Below are positions 45,149 to 51,597 of a stretch of DNA of 64,000 nucleotides, in pieces (position 1 is the stretch's first letter; each line of letters opens with the position of its first letter). This stretch comes from Sulfurimonas sp. hsl 1-7 (lineage in GTDB: Bacteria > Campylobacterota > Campylobacteria > Campylobacterales > Sulfurimonadaceae). The notes below the pieces were generated by a model. It was not told the DNA's origin, searched no databases, and saw nothing but the letters and a program-made list of their open reading frames with translations. The stretch covers positions 75,693 through 139,692 of the forward strand of contig NZ_JAUIRR010000004.1 of NCBI RefSeq assembly GCF_030577135.1, read 5' to 3'. The position numbers and the translations under genes were made by a program.

Positions 45149-46411
45149 ATGGCTAGATATACAAAACCCCTAACAGTGAATGAAATTAAAAATGCACAAC
45201 CAAAAGAAAAGGACTATAAACTTTTTGATGGAGAAGGACTTTTTTTACTTATTAAAAAGAACGGTGTAAAAACTTGGAAGCTCAAATATACTTTTGAGGG
45301 AAAAGAAAAATTACTGGTTATAGGAAACTTCACAGATATTCCACTAGCAAAAGCAAGAGAGCTTAAATCAAAATATAGACAACAAATAGCAGAGGGGATC
45401 AATCCATCGGAACAGAGGCAAAACAAAAAGAAAGCCATAAAAGAAAAGCATATAGCAGAAGAAGAAAACACACGCTTTACTTTTAAAAACTTAGCCGAGC
45501 AATTACTACTAGAAAGACTTACAAATAACGATATAAGCGATGTACACTACAAAAGGATGTTAAACGCTTTTAAAAATGACGCTTACCCATTTATAGAAAA
45601 TAAACCGATAAAAAACGTTACAACAAACGATATCAAAACAATCATTACTAAAGTTGCAGAACGGGGAGCGAACGAGTCAGCAAGAAAACTCTATTATGCC
45701 CTTTCAAAAACATTTAAAACACTCATTACAAGAGATAACCCACAAAACCCCGATTATAACTATCAAATAACTAATCCTCCAGCTCCTTTAGACCTAGAAA
45801 GTTTAGTGGGTAAACGAACAAAACAGAACTACCCTACTTTTATAAAAGATAATGACATCAAAGCACTATTATTAAACATAGATGAATACACAGGCGACTA
45901 TACAACAAAACAAGCTTTAAGAATGCTCCCATATGTTTTTGTACGCCCTTATAATATTCGTTATGCAGAGTGGAACGAAATTGACTTAAAAAATAAACAA
46001 TGGACTATACCAGGGACAAAGATGAAAACTAAACACGAGTTAATCGTACCCTTAACAAATAGTGTCATTAAAATTTTAGAAGAGATGAAACCCTTTAGCG
46101 GAGATGGACAATATATATTCCCAAGTTTAAAAAATAAAAATGCCCCAATGAGTGACAACACCCTTTTAGGAGCTATAAGAAGATTAGGCTATTCAAAAGA
46201 TGAATTTGTTCCTCACGGATTTAGAGCTATGTTTTCCACTATCGCACATGAGAAAAGTCCTTTTTTACATGATGTAATTGAAACTCAATTAGCACATAGT
46301 GTAGGGAATAGTGTTTCTAAAGCATATAACAGAGCTAAATACCTCGAAGAACGTGTAAAGCTTATGCAATGGTGGAGTGACTATTTAGATGCTTTAAAGG
46401 CTAAAAAATGA
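45149..46411 (+). CDS. P4-type tyrosine integrase (DUF4102 arm-binding N terminus)
   Basis: 420 residues. The N terminus (YTKPLTVNEIKNAQ, KLFDGEGLFLLI, LGVIGNF-like KLLVIGNF, LAKARELKSKY) is the arm-type DNA-binding domain of P4/CP4 integrases, followed by a core-binding domain and a catalytic domain with Arg in FVRPYNIRYAEW, HGFRAMFSTIAHE, AHSVG and the nucleophile Tyr in SKAYNRAKY. All catalytic residues are present. The start is ATG 45149 with AAAGGA 6 bases upstream; an adjacent TTG (45146) is less likely. P4 integrases often use tRNA or tmRNA 3' ends, matching its place next to ssrA. Confidence 0.95.
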   Translation: MARYTKPLTVNEIKNAQPKEKDYKLFDGEGLFLLIKKNGVKTWKLKYTFEGKEKLLVIGNFTDIPLAKARELKSKYRQQIAEGINPSEQRQNKKKAIKEKHIAEEENTRFTFKNLAEQLLLERLTNNDISDVHYKRMLNAFKNDAYPFIENKPIKNVTTNDIKTIITKVAERGANESARKLYYALSKTFKTLITRDNPQNPDYNYQITNPPAPLDLESLVGKRTKQNYPTFIKDNDIKALLLNIDEYTGDYTTKQALRMLPYVFVRPYNIRYAEWNEIDLKNKQWTIPGTKMKTKHELIVPLTNSVIKILEEMKPFSGDGQYIFPSLKNKNAPMSDNTLLGAIRRLGYSKDEFVPHGFRAMFSTIAHEKSPFLHDVIETQLAHSVGNSVSKAYNRAKYLEERVKLMQWWSDYLDALKAKK

Positions 46412-47304
46412 ATATATTTTCTTTACCTCTGCCTAATTGTGACTTAGCAGCACGACTTATCAATGACTTTTTTAATTATTCATTGATACAAAAAAAGTCA
46501 AAGACTACTCACGATGGAAGAACAAAACTAGCACTTTCTTTTTTATCTGTTTATTGTCCTAAAGATATAAGTAGAAATTTAGTTATTCAATTTTTAGAAA
46601 GTGTGACATCCGGTTCTAGTTCTTCAAGTAAAAATAAACAGAGTTCTTTTATGCGTACGATTTTAAAATATTTATACTCTTTGGGTTACGAAAACTGTAA
46701 ATTTGAGTTACCTTATATTACAACTAATCCAAAGATACCACCTTACATTTCAGAAGATGAAATGACAAATATTTTAAATAAATACCAAAGAGCTATAAGA
46801 ACAGCTCCAAATATTTGGAAAGCTAGAAGAGATTATGCACTTTTAATTTTTGCATACGCTACGGGAATGAGAGCAACTGAAATATGTAGATTTAAAATGA
46901 GTGATTTAGATAAACAAAGCGGATTTATTAGAATTGAAAATGGCAAAGGTTCAAAAGATAGATATGTTCCAATTGCTCCAAGAGCTATACGAGCATTAGA
47001 AGAACTTTATAAATATATGCCAAGTTATTTAAAATCACTTTCTACACCCCTTTTTATTTCCGATACTTTACGAGTATTTGATAAAACAACTTTATGGATG
47101 CATTTTAAAGGAGTATTTGGATTAAATCCTCACCTGTTGCGTCACACTTTTGCAACGCATCTTATACAAAACGGTTGTGACGTATATATTGTTTCAGAGT
47201 TCTTAGGACATTCAGACCTCGCAACAACTCAAATTTATACACATATCCAGCCACAGCATCTACAAGAAACGGTTAATAAAAACTTTCCGTCAATAAATAC
47301 ATAA
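46408..47304 (+). CDS. second tyrosine recombinase (XerC/D-like)
   Basis: 298 residues with a short N-terminal SAM-like core-binding domain and an intact catalytic domain: Arg in ATGMRATEICRF, a Lys-containing beta hairpin (NGKGSKDRYVPI), HLLRHTFATHL, EFLGHSDLATTQIYTH with the Tyr nucleophile. It lacks the arm-binding domain of the first integrase. It overlaps the first integrase by 4 bases (ATGA), so both are made from one mRNA. Its role may be resolution, excision or replication-linked dimer handling, or it may act with the first enzyme. Confidence 0.93.
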   Translation: MNIFSLPLPNCDLAARLINDFFNYSLIQKKSKTTHDGRTKLALSFLSVYCPKDISRNLVIQFLESVTSGSSSSSKNKQSSFMRTILKYLYSLGYENCKFELPYITTNPKIPPYISEDEMTNILNKYQRAIRTAPNIWKARRDYALLIFAYATGMRATEICRFKMSDLDKQSGFIRIENGKGSKDRYVPIAPRAIRALEELYKYMPSYLKSLSTPLFISDTLRVFDKTTLWMHFKGVFGLNPHLLRHTFATHLIQNGCDVYIVSEFLGHSDLATTQIYTHIQPQHLQETVNKNFPSINT

Positions 47305-47745
47305 TCATCTTCTAGTTTGCCAAGATGGTTTTCTGGCTAATTGATTTTGTAAAGACATACTTACAATCTCACTAAATGTTTTTCCACTATTTATCTGCAT
47401 TTCTTCCAAACACTTAAAAGCACTAGGAGAAATATAAACTTGTAACATTTTCATCTTACGTTCTTTTTGTCTTTGAACATAAGCTCTTTGTCGTTCTGCA
47501 ACTTTCTCTAAATCTTCTTTTGATTTTTCTTTTATTTCTTTATCTTTATATTTGATATTGTATTTCTCAAAATATGAAATAAGTAATGCAGAATAAACCA
47601 ATGGAGAACTACCTTTAGCTTTCTTTCTAATAGATGCATGTTGATTTCTTGTTAAATGCGGAATTAATAACTCATACGACTTTTTTAAATGATTTAATCT
47701 TTTTTCTTTTAAAGCTTCTAAAATCTTTTGTTCATTTATATCCAT
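47305..47745 (-). CDS. small basic protein with C-terminal ribbon-helix-helix-like segment
   Basis: 146 residues. The first 100 are helical and very rich in Lys and Glu. The last 45 (MLQVYISPSAFKCLEEMQINSGKTFSEIVSMSLQNQL) look like a strand-helix-helix of the CopG/Arc type. I choose ATG 47745, with AAAGGGG 6 bases upstream, over an in-frame ATG at 47763. It meets the second recombinase tail to tail with no gap. A small CCCTA-TATT-TAGGG dyad lies upstream at 47820-47833 and may be its operator. It may be a regulator or DNA-binding accessory factor. Confidence 0.62.
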   Translation of the reverse strand: MDINEQKILEALKEKRLNHLKKSYELLIPHLTRNQHASIRKKAKGSSPLVYSALLISYFEKYNIKYKDKEIKEKSKEDLEKVAERQRAYVQRQKERKMKMLQVYISPSAFKCLEEMQINSGKTFSEIVSMSLQNQLARKPSWQTRR

Positions 47746-47905
47746 AGTAAACCCCTTTATCATTGAATTTATACTTTTATTCTAAAAAACACCGTTATAA
47801 TATGATGATTTTTTTATAGCCCTATATTTAGGGATTTATTTAACCTTTTTCCTTTTATCGGTAAACTTTTGTTAATTTGACTAGACGCTCGGCTCAGCCT
47901 CGCTA

Positions 47906-47964
47906 AATTTCCTCGCTTACTCGTTCCTCGCTAATGCGCTCGTCTCTCGATCGCTGAGGAAATT
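47906..47964. repeat. GC-rich segment with 9-bp inverted repeat
   Basis: AATTTCCTC (47906-47914) and GAGGAAATT (47956-47964) enclose 41 bases rich in CTCG/CGCT units. The segment is far more GC-rich than the surrounding island DNA and contains the last codons of the 105-residue gene. Confidence 0.5.
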
Positions 47965-48234
47965 CTGTCCGTTAAAGATAAAATATGTATATGAATCAGG
48001 ACAAGACAAAACAATATTTTCAATCGCTAGCGTATATTGATTTTTATTTACATCTAATTTATATAAATTTGCAAATACTTTTGGATAACCATAATATGGA
48101 GGACGGCCAATTAATTCGCCAAATGTTTTCCCTTGAACTTTTGTAATATGAGCTATAACTTTACTCCAAATATCACTTGAAATAAAAAAGCCCGTTTTAT
48201 TTCCATTATCCACATACGCTTGATAAATATTCAT
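47917..48234 (-). CDS. unknown 105-residue island protein
   Basis: I do not recognise it. It has mixed polar and aromatic residues with no TM and no obvious motif (MNIYQAYVDNGNKTGFFISS). Its start overlaps the HTH protein end by 4 bases, so the two are translationally coupled. The last 11 residues (DRETSALARNE) are encoded by a GC-rich, CTCG-repetitive patch unlike the rest of the gene, suggesting that the original C terminus was replaced by insertion of a small repeat. Confidence 0.55.
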   Translation of the reverse strand: MNIYQAYVDNGNKTGFFISSDIWSKVIAHITKVQGKTFGELIGRPPYYGYPKVFANLYKLDVNKNQYTLAIENIVLSCPDSYTYFIFNGQNFLSDRETSALARNE

Positions 48235-48893
48235 AATTCTATATCCTTTAATTGTGCTATTTCATCATTTTGGAATTTAGTATAAAGATAGTTCCATATC
48301 TCATAACTATCTTCTTTAGTTAAAAGACGATTAGAAACAGTATTAAAAATCTTTCCATCTTGTATAGTAAAAACAGTATCACTACGCCAACTTAAATCAC
48401 TTATAGTAAACCCCTCACTAAATTCATTAATAAAAATATCCCTAAAATGATCAAAAGAAATCTTCTTCTTAGAAGTAGTTTTAGTATTACTTCTTTTAGT
48501 ATTGTTTCCTATAGTATTACTAGTAGTTGCGTTTTCCGAGTTGGAAAAACCGAGTTGGTTTTCCCGAGTTGAGTTTCTAAACTTGGACGGGTTTTTCGAA
48601 GTTTTAGGCTCTAAATGCAATATGTATTTATTAGTTTGAAATCGTCCATTAACTCGTGACTGAACTTTTGTAAGATATCCACAACTTGAAAGTTCATCAA
48701 TTATATTTAAAATTGCATTCCGACCCTCTTTTAATTGACTTTGTAAACCACTAAGTTTAAAATCCCACTTATCAGGTTTAGAGACCATAAACGTATAAAG
48801 ACCTTTTGCTTTACAAGAAACGTTTAAATCATTTAAAATATTATTTGGAACTTGTGTAAAGTTAGTATTAAAATCTTTCTCAAGAATGCCCAT
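48231..48893 (-). CDS. HTH replication-initiation-like protein
   Basis: 220 residues. The N-terminal 85 residues form a winged-helix-like region (FTQVPNNILNDLNVSCKAKGLY, LQSQLKEGRNAILNIIDELSSCGYLTKVQ) of the type found at the front of plasmid and phage replication initiators and DnaD-like proteins. A Thr/Asn/Ser/Lys-rich linker (about 120-145) leads to a C-terminal domain of unknown fold. In this island, with an AlpA gene upstream, a role in element replication or gene control is likely but not shown. Confidence 0.62.
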   Translation of the reverse strand: MGILEKDFNTNFTQVPNNILNDLNVSCKAKGLYTFMVSKPDKWDFKLSGLQSQLKEGRNAILNIIDELSSCGYLTKVQSRVNGRFQTNKYILHLEPKTSKNPSKFRNSTRENQLGFSNSENATTSNTIGNNTKRSNTKTTSKKKISFDHFRDIFINEFSEGFTISDLSWRSDTVFTIQDGKIFNTVSNRLLTKEDSYEIWNYLYTKFQNDEIAQLKDIEL

Positions 48894-48906
48894 TACTTAC
48901 CTTTCA

Positions 48907-49077
48907 CTATATAGCTTGTTGTATATATTCCAAGATATCAGACTCTTTCCAAACTGTTACACGTGGAGAAAGTTTTTTAGGTTGTGGGAGCTTTCCTTGT
49001 TTGACCCAAAGCCACACAGTACTTTTTTTAATGCCTACTAAATCCATTACTTGATTTATTCTGATTAACTTGTCCAT
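48907..49077 (-). CDS. AlpA-family excisionase/regulator
   Basis: 56 residues, a single MerR-like helix-turn-helix: KLIRINQVMDLVGIKKSTVW, WVKQGKLPQPKKLSP and a C-terminal WKESDILEYIQQAI helix, the full pattern of AlpA/prophage excisionase proteins. The start may be ATG 49077 or 49080; GG/AAGG spacing favours 49077. AlpA proteins control integrase or excise P4-like elements. It is the first gene of the island's minus-strand operon (AlpA, HTH protein, unknown). Confidence 0.85.
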   Translation of the reverse strand: MDKLIRINQVMDLVGIKKSTVWLWVKQGKLPQPKKLSPRVTVWKESDILEYIQQAI

Positions 49078-49251
49078 CATTAAACCTTTTTGTGTTGTGT
49101 TAGACGAATGTTAAAATTATCGCATTGAAGTTGAACTGAACTTGTCCAATAAATTTAATAGTAAGGCTTTGAAAACATCGAGTTTATGGGGAATAATTTT
49201 ATAAAAAGTTGTCCAAAACAAAAACAACGAAAAAAAGCGATGAATATTTTT

Positions 49252-49275
49252 AGCAGCATATTAAAATATGATGCT
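49252..49275. repeat. inverted repeat in the island control region
   Basis: 11-base arms AGCAGCATATT and AATATGATGCT with one mismatch and an AA centre. This is a likely regulator-binding dyad, with AlpA or the HTH protein as candidate ligand. Confidence 0.45.
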
Positions 49276-49474
49276 AAACCACAACGATCGAATGTTGTTA
49301 AAATTCACACTTTTTGTCTATTAAACACGCTAAACTGACAGATAAGTTATTTTGATTTATTAGGAGAATAGAATTTGAATATATAATATATAGTGTATTA
49401 TTTACACACTTTTAAATTAATAATATTTTTTATAAGCTAATTTATATGAAATATGATATTATCCTTTATTCAGT

Positions 49475-49493
49475 GTGAAACATCGTGAAACAT
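49475..49493 (+). repeat. tandem GTGAAACAT direct repeat
   Basis: Two GTGAAACAT copies with one base between them, 137 bases upstream of the antitoxin-like start. The 10-base spacing puts both on the same DNA face, as in operators or iterons. Confidence 0.4.
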
Positions 49494-49629
49494 TTAAAGA
49501 GTGTTTTTTGTATTCATATCTTTAAATTTTTTATAAAATGTCGATATTTGTAACACGTATTCTGTAAAATTCAATATATATGAAGCTTTAAAGAATATAA
49601 TTCGACAATTTTTTCAGGAGGTGGTAATT

Positions 49630-50109
49630 ATGGTTGCATCAACTTATGCTAATAACAGTAGTATTACACTACCATCCTTTAATGTTCAAGAAACTTTAAA
49701 AAGCATTGTAGATTCTATTTTTGAGTATACAGAGAAACAAGCTCTTAAAAGAGAATTACAAAACATTGAAAAAAATGTAATTGCTTTAACTTCGAAAGTT
49801 CACGATTCAAATGCAAAATGTGAAGCAATTCGTGACTTTATCGAAATATATCATATAAATGATATTGAAGCAGACCAAATAATTCTTAATGAAGTAAATG
49901 AAACTGTCTTAGAGCTAAAAGATGAAATTGAAGATGTTCTAGAACGTGAAGATATACATCAAATAGATAAAACTTTTCAATCAACTCTTCTAAATGCATT
50001 TGAAGAATTGTATTCAACACTTGTAAATATAGATTTTGCAATATCTCAAAAAATAGCACAGGCTTATCTTGACGGTAAAAGCGACCCAGAACTTCTTCAA
50101 GAAGCGTGA
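49630..50109 (+). CDS. all-helical protein, putative antitoxin of a toxin-antitoxin pair
   Basis: 159 residues, strongly acidic in the middle (LKDEIEDVLEREDIHQ) and helical throughout, with no recognised DNA-binding fold. I chose ATG 49630 (MVASTYANNSS), which has an excellent SD (AGGAGGTGG) about 8 bases upstream; an in-frame GTG at 49621 lies inside that SD. Its last 41 bases overlap the start of a RelE/ParE-like gene. Order and overlap are typical of antitoxin-toxin operons, but the sequence does not match antitoxin families I know. Its size is larger than usual. Confidence 0.6.
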   Translation: MVASTYANNSSITLPSFNVQETLKSIVDSIFEYTEKQALKRELQNIEKNVIALTSKVHDSNAKCEAIRDFIEIYHINDIEADQIILNEVNETVLELKDEIEDVLEREDIHQIDKTFQSTLLNAFEELYSTLVNIDFAISQKIAQAYLDGKSDPELLQEA

Positions 50110-50425
50110 TCGACTAATAACTAAAGGAATTATAACTTTAGAGGAATATGAAAAGACTCTAAAGTTATATAAAAAGAATCCTAACGATCCAAAAATAAGA
50201 CCTCATAAAATAAACTGTAAAAAAAATCATCATATAGTATCTATCACAATACCTGACACTCAAATCAGAATTTTGATTAATATAAAAGCTTGTGATTCTA
50301 CTTCTATTTCTATTTGTTCCTGGATTGGAAAACATAGAGAATATGAGCGAATTATAAAAGATCAAAGAAATTGTAAATCTATATTTATAAATTGTGATGA
50401 GATAAATAATTTAATAGATGAATAA
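50069..50425 (+). CDS. RelE/ParE-superfamily toxin-like protein
   Basis: 118 residues. The start (VKATQNFFKKRDRLI), the ITLEEYEKTLKLYKKNPNDPKIRPHKIN helix-turn-strand and the later ISITIPDTQIRILINI and ICSWIGKHREYERII beta strands and end motif fit the YafQ/RelE toxin fold. The best start is TTG 50069; there is no in-frame ATG. It overlaps the preceding gene by 41 bases. Charged residues Arg, His and Lys near the C terminus (GKHREYE) are candidate mRNA-cleavage residues. It may inhibit translation; the fold call is by pattern only. Confidence 0.62.
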   Translation: MTVKATQNFFKKRDRLITKGIITLEEYEKTLKLYKKNPNDPKIRPHKINCKKNHHIVSITIPDTQIRILINIKACDSTSISICSWIGKHREYERIIKDQRNCKSIFINCDEINNLIDE

Positions 50426-50432
50426 TAATCAA

Positions 50433-50453
50433 TAGGGGTTTATTTAGGGGTTT
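50433..50453 (+). repeat. right cluster of GGGGTTT arm-type repeats
   Basis: Two TAGGGGTTT copies (50433-50441 and 50445-50453), 47 bases inside the right att core. They match the left-end repeats. Confidence 0.55.
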
Positions 50454-50499
50454 TATTTTAAAAATTTTATTCTAAACACTTTATTTTAGTTAAGTAAAG

Positions 50500-50518
50500 T
50501 TCCGCACAGCTCCACCAT
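50500..50518 (+). repeat. attR core (19-bp direct repeat, right copy)
   Basis: TTCCGCACAGCTCCACCAT, identical to the left copy in ssrA. The flanking bases differ on both sides, so this is a discrete 19-bp repeat. Confidence 0.88.
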
Positions 50519-50597
50519 TTCTATTTAATTTTACACCTTCAAATTTCAAAAGTACAATATTTTAAATTAATTTTTTCTAAGCTTTAGCTCTTAATAC
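50508..50597 (+). repeat. 90-bp repeat A (att end plus flank)
   Basis: Begins with the AGCTCCACCAT end of the att core and continues TTTCTATTTAATTTTACACC... to TTAATAC. It is nearly identical to 51427-51517, with a handful of mismatches and one-base indels, 919 bases downstream in the same direction. Confidence 0.82.
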
Positions 50598-50638
50598 ATT
50601 TTGTTATAATATGAAAAATTATTATAATGAGTGAGTAG

Positions 50639-51373
50639 ATGGAACAAATAATTGCCAGTTTTAAAGAATTTTTAGATTCAAGAGTTAAAAATATGTTTTT
50701 TATGAATTTTGTTTTTGCATGGATAATTATTAATTACAATATTACATTACGACTAGCTTTTAGTTCTGAAACAATCCAAGAAAAAATATCCTTTTTAAAT
50801 AAGTTAGAATTCTCATGGTGGAGTTATATATTTTTTCCTCTTTCAATAGCACTTCTTTATATTTATCTTATCCCACTAATTAACCTTGGTATAGTTAAAT
50901 TATATGATTCTTATATTCATTATTGGATTAAGGAACATGAGCATCAAAAACGTATTCAAAGTTTTCTACATAAAAAGAAAGAAGAAGAAGCACGACACAA
51001 TGCTGTTACTTTCGTAAAAAGAGATATGGAACAGCAAAAAAAAGTAGAAGAAAATAATGAAAAGCAACGTGCTATAGATTTAGAAAAAGAAATAATTAAA
51101 GTTTTAGAATACAAAAAGAATCTTGAGCAACAAAAAATTAATGACAAAACAAAAGAACTACAAAATGAGATTAAAAATTTAAAAAGTAGAAATGAAAATT
51201 TAATAGACCATTTCAAAGCTTTACAATCCACTTTAGAAAGAATAGACCTAGTATTATCCATGACTGAAGGAGCCGATAATGAATTAACTAATAGCTTATC
51301 TAAACGTATTTCAGAGCTAAAAAATGCTATTGATGTAGCTTTGGAAACAACTACTAATCTACAAGAAAAATAA
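50639..51373 (+). CDS. two-TM membrane protein with long cytoplasmic coiled coil
   Basis: 244 residues. TM helices at about 19-41 and 60-90, with the sequence SRVKNMFFMNFVFAWIIIN at the front; then about 150 residues of Lys/Glu/Gln-rich coiled coil (100-205) and a last helix (215-240). From memory the N-terminal layout resembles a widespread, uncharacterised membrane family whose members start with SRxKN followed by two TM helices. It has no enzymatic motif. Being a lone cargo gene between att-like repeats, it may be a fitness or phage-defence gene (inference only). Confidence 0.62.
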   Translation: MEQIIASFKEFLDSRVKNMFFMNFVFAWIIINYNITLRLAFSSETIQEKISFLNKLEFSWWSYIFFPLSIALLYIYLIPLINLGIVKLYDSYIHYWIKEHEHQKRIQSFLHKKKEEEARHNAVTFVKRDMEQQKKVEENNEKQRAIDLEKEIIKVLEYKKNLEQQKINDKTKELQNEIKNLKSRNENLIDHFKALQSTLERIDLVLSMTEGADNELTNSLSKRISELKNAIDVALETTTNLQEK

Positions 51374-51426
51374 CTTAGGAGGTATTAATAGACTTCCTAT
51401 ATATTAGGCATAAGGTAATTTCACGT

Positions 51427-51517
51427 AGCTCCACCATTTCTATTAAATTTCACACCTTCAAAATCCAAAAGTACAATATTTTAAAATTAATTTTTTCTAA
51501 GCTTTGGCTCTTAGTAT
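51427..51517 (+). repeat. 91-bp repeat B (degenerate att end plus flank)
   Basis: Second copy of repeat A. The core is present only as AGCTCCACCAT; the TTCCGCAC half is degenerate (TTTCACGT). The chromosome-like flank (TTTCTATTAAATTTCACACC and onwards) is preserved and runs into core genes. Confidence 0.8.
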
Positions 51518-51597
51518 CTTCTTATAAATAAATCTTATAAATTAAAAGCATACTATATTTAGTTACATGTGAGGTAGATAGAAAAAAAGGATACTTC

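Larger units (their letters stand above)
49081..49629. other. 550-base AT-rich divergent control region of the island
   Basis: There is no credible gene here. It separates the minus-strand AlpA operon from the plus-strand toxin-antitoxin-like pair. It holds an inverted repeat AGCAGCATATT/AATATGATGCT (49252-49275, one mismatch, 2-base centre), a tandem GTGAAACAT repeat (49475-49483 and 49485-49493), several TATAAT-like runs and a strong Shine-Dalgarno (AGGAGGTGG) at its right end. It could be the island's replication origin or operator region. Confidence 0.5.
44946..50518. mobile_element. integrative element inserted in the 3' end of ssrA
   Basis: About 5.55 kb bounded by a perfect 19-bp direct repeat, TTCCGCACAGCTCCACCAT (44946-44964 and 50500-50518), the left copy being the end of tmRNA. 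Inside, in order: a P4-type integrase facing away from ssrA, a second tyrosine recombinase, minus-strand RHH-like, unknown, HTH replication-like and AlpA genes, then a plus-strand toxin-antitoxin-like pair. TAGGGGTTT repeats occur near both ends. No relaxase, capsid or terminase gene is seen, so it is probably a small non-conjugative island or satellite. The interior is clearly more AT-rich than the core. Confidence 0.88.
50508..51517. mobile_element. putative att-bracketed one-gene cassette or element remnant
   Basis: A single gene (50639-51373) lies between two 90-bp near-identical direct repeats that each start with the 3' end of the ssrA att core. No recombinase is inside. It may be a second, older insertion at ssrA or a cargo segment brought with a chromosomal flank. 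The borders are inferred from the repeats. Confidence 0.55.

Noticed and set aside
48231-48893. Relaxase or mobilisation protein in the island
   Set aside because: The protein has a winged-helix-like front and no HUH or MOB motifs, and no other island gene has them.
49361-49393. TTG mini-frame after an AGGAGA motif in the island control region
   Set aside because: It stops after two codons beyond the start. It is too short to be a gene.
51427-51445. A third full copy of the 19-bp att core
   Set aside because: Only AGCTCCACCAT matches; the TTCCGCAC half is degenerate. It is listed as part of repeat B instead.
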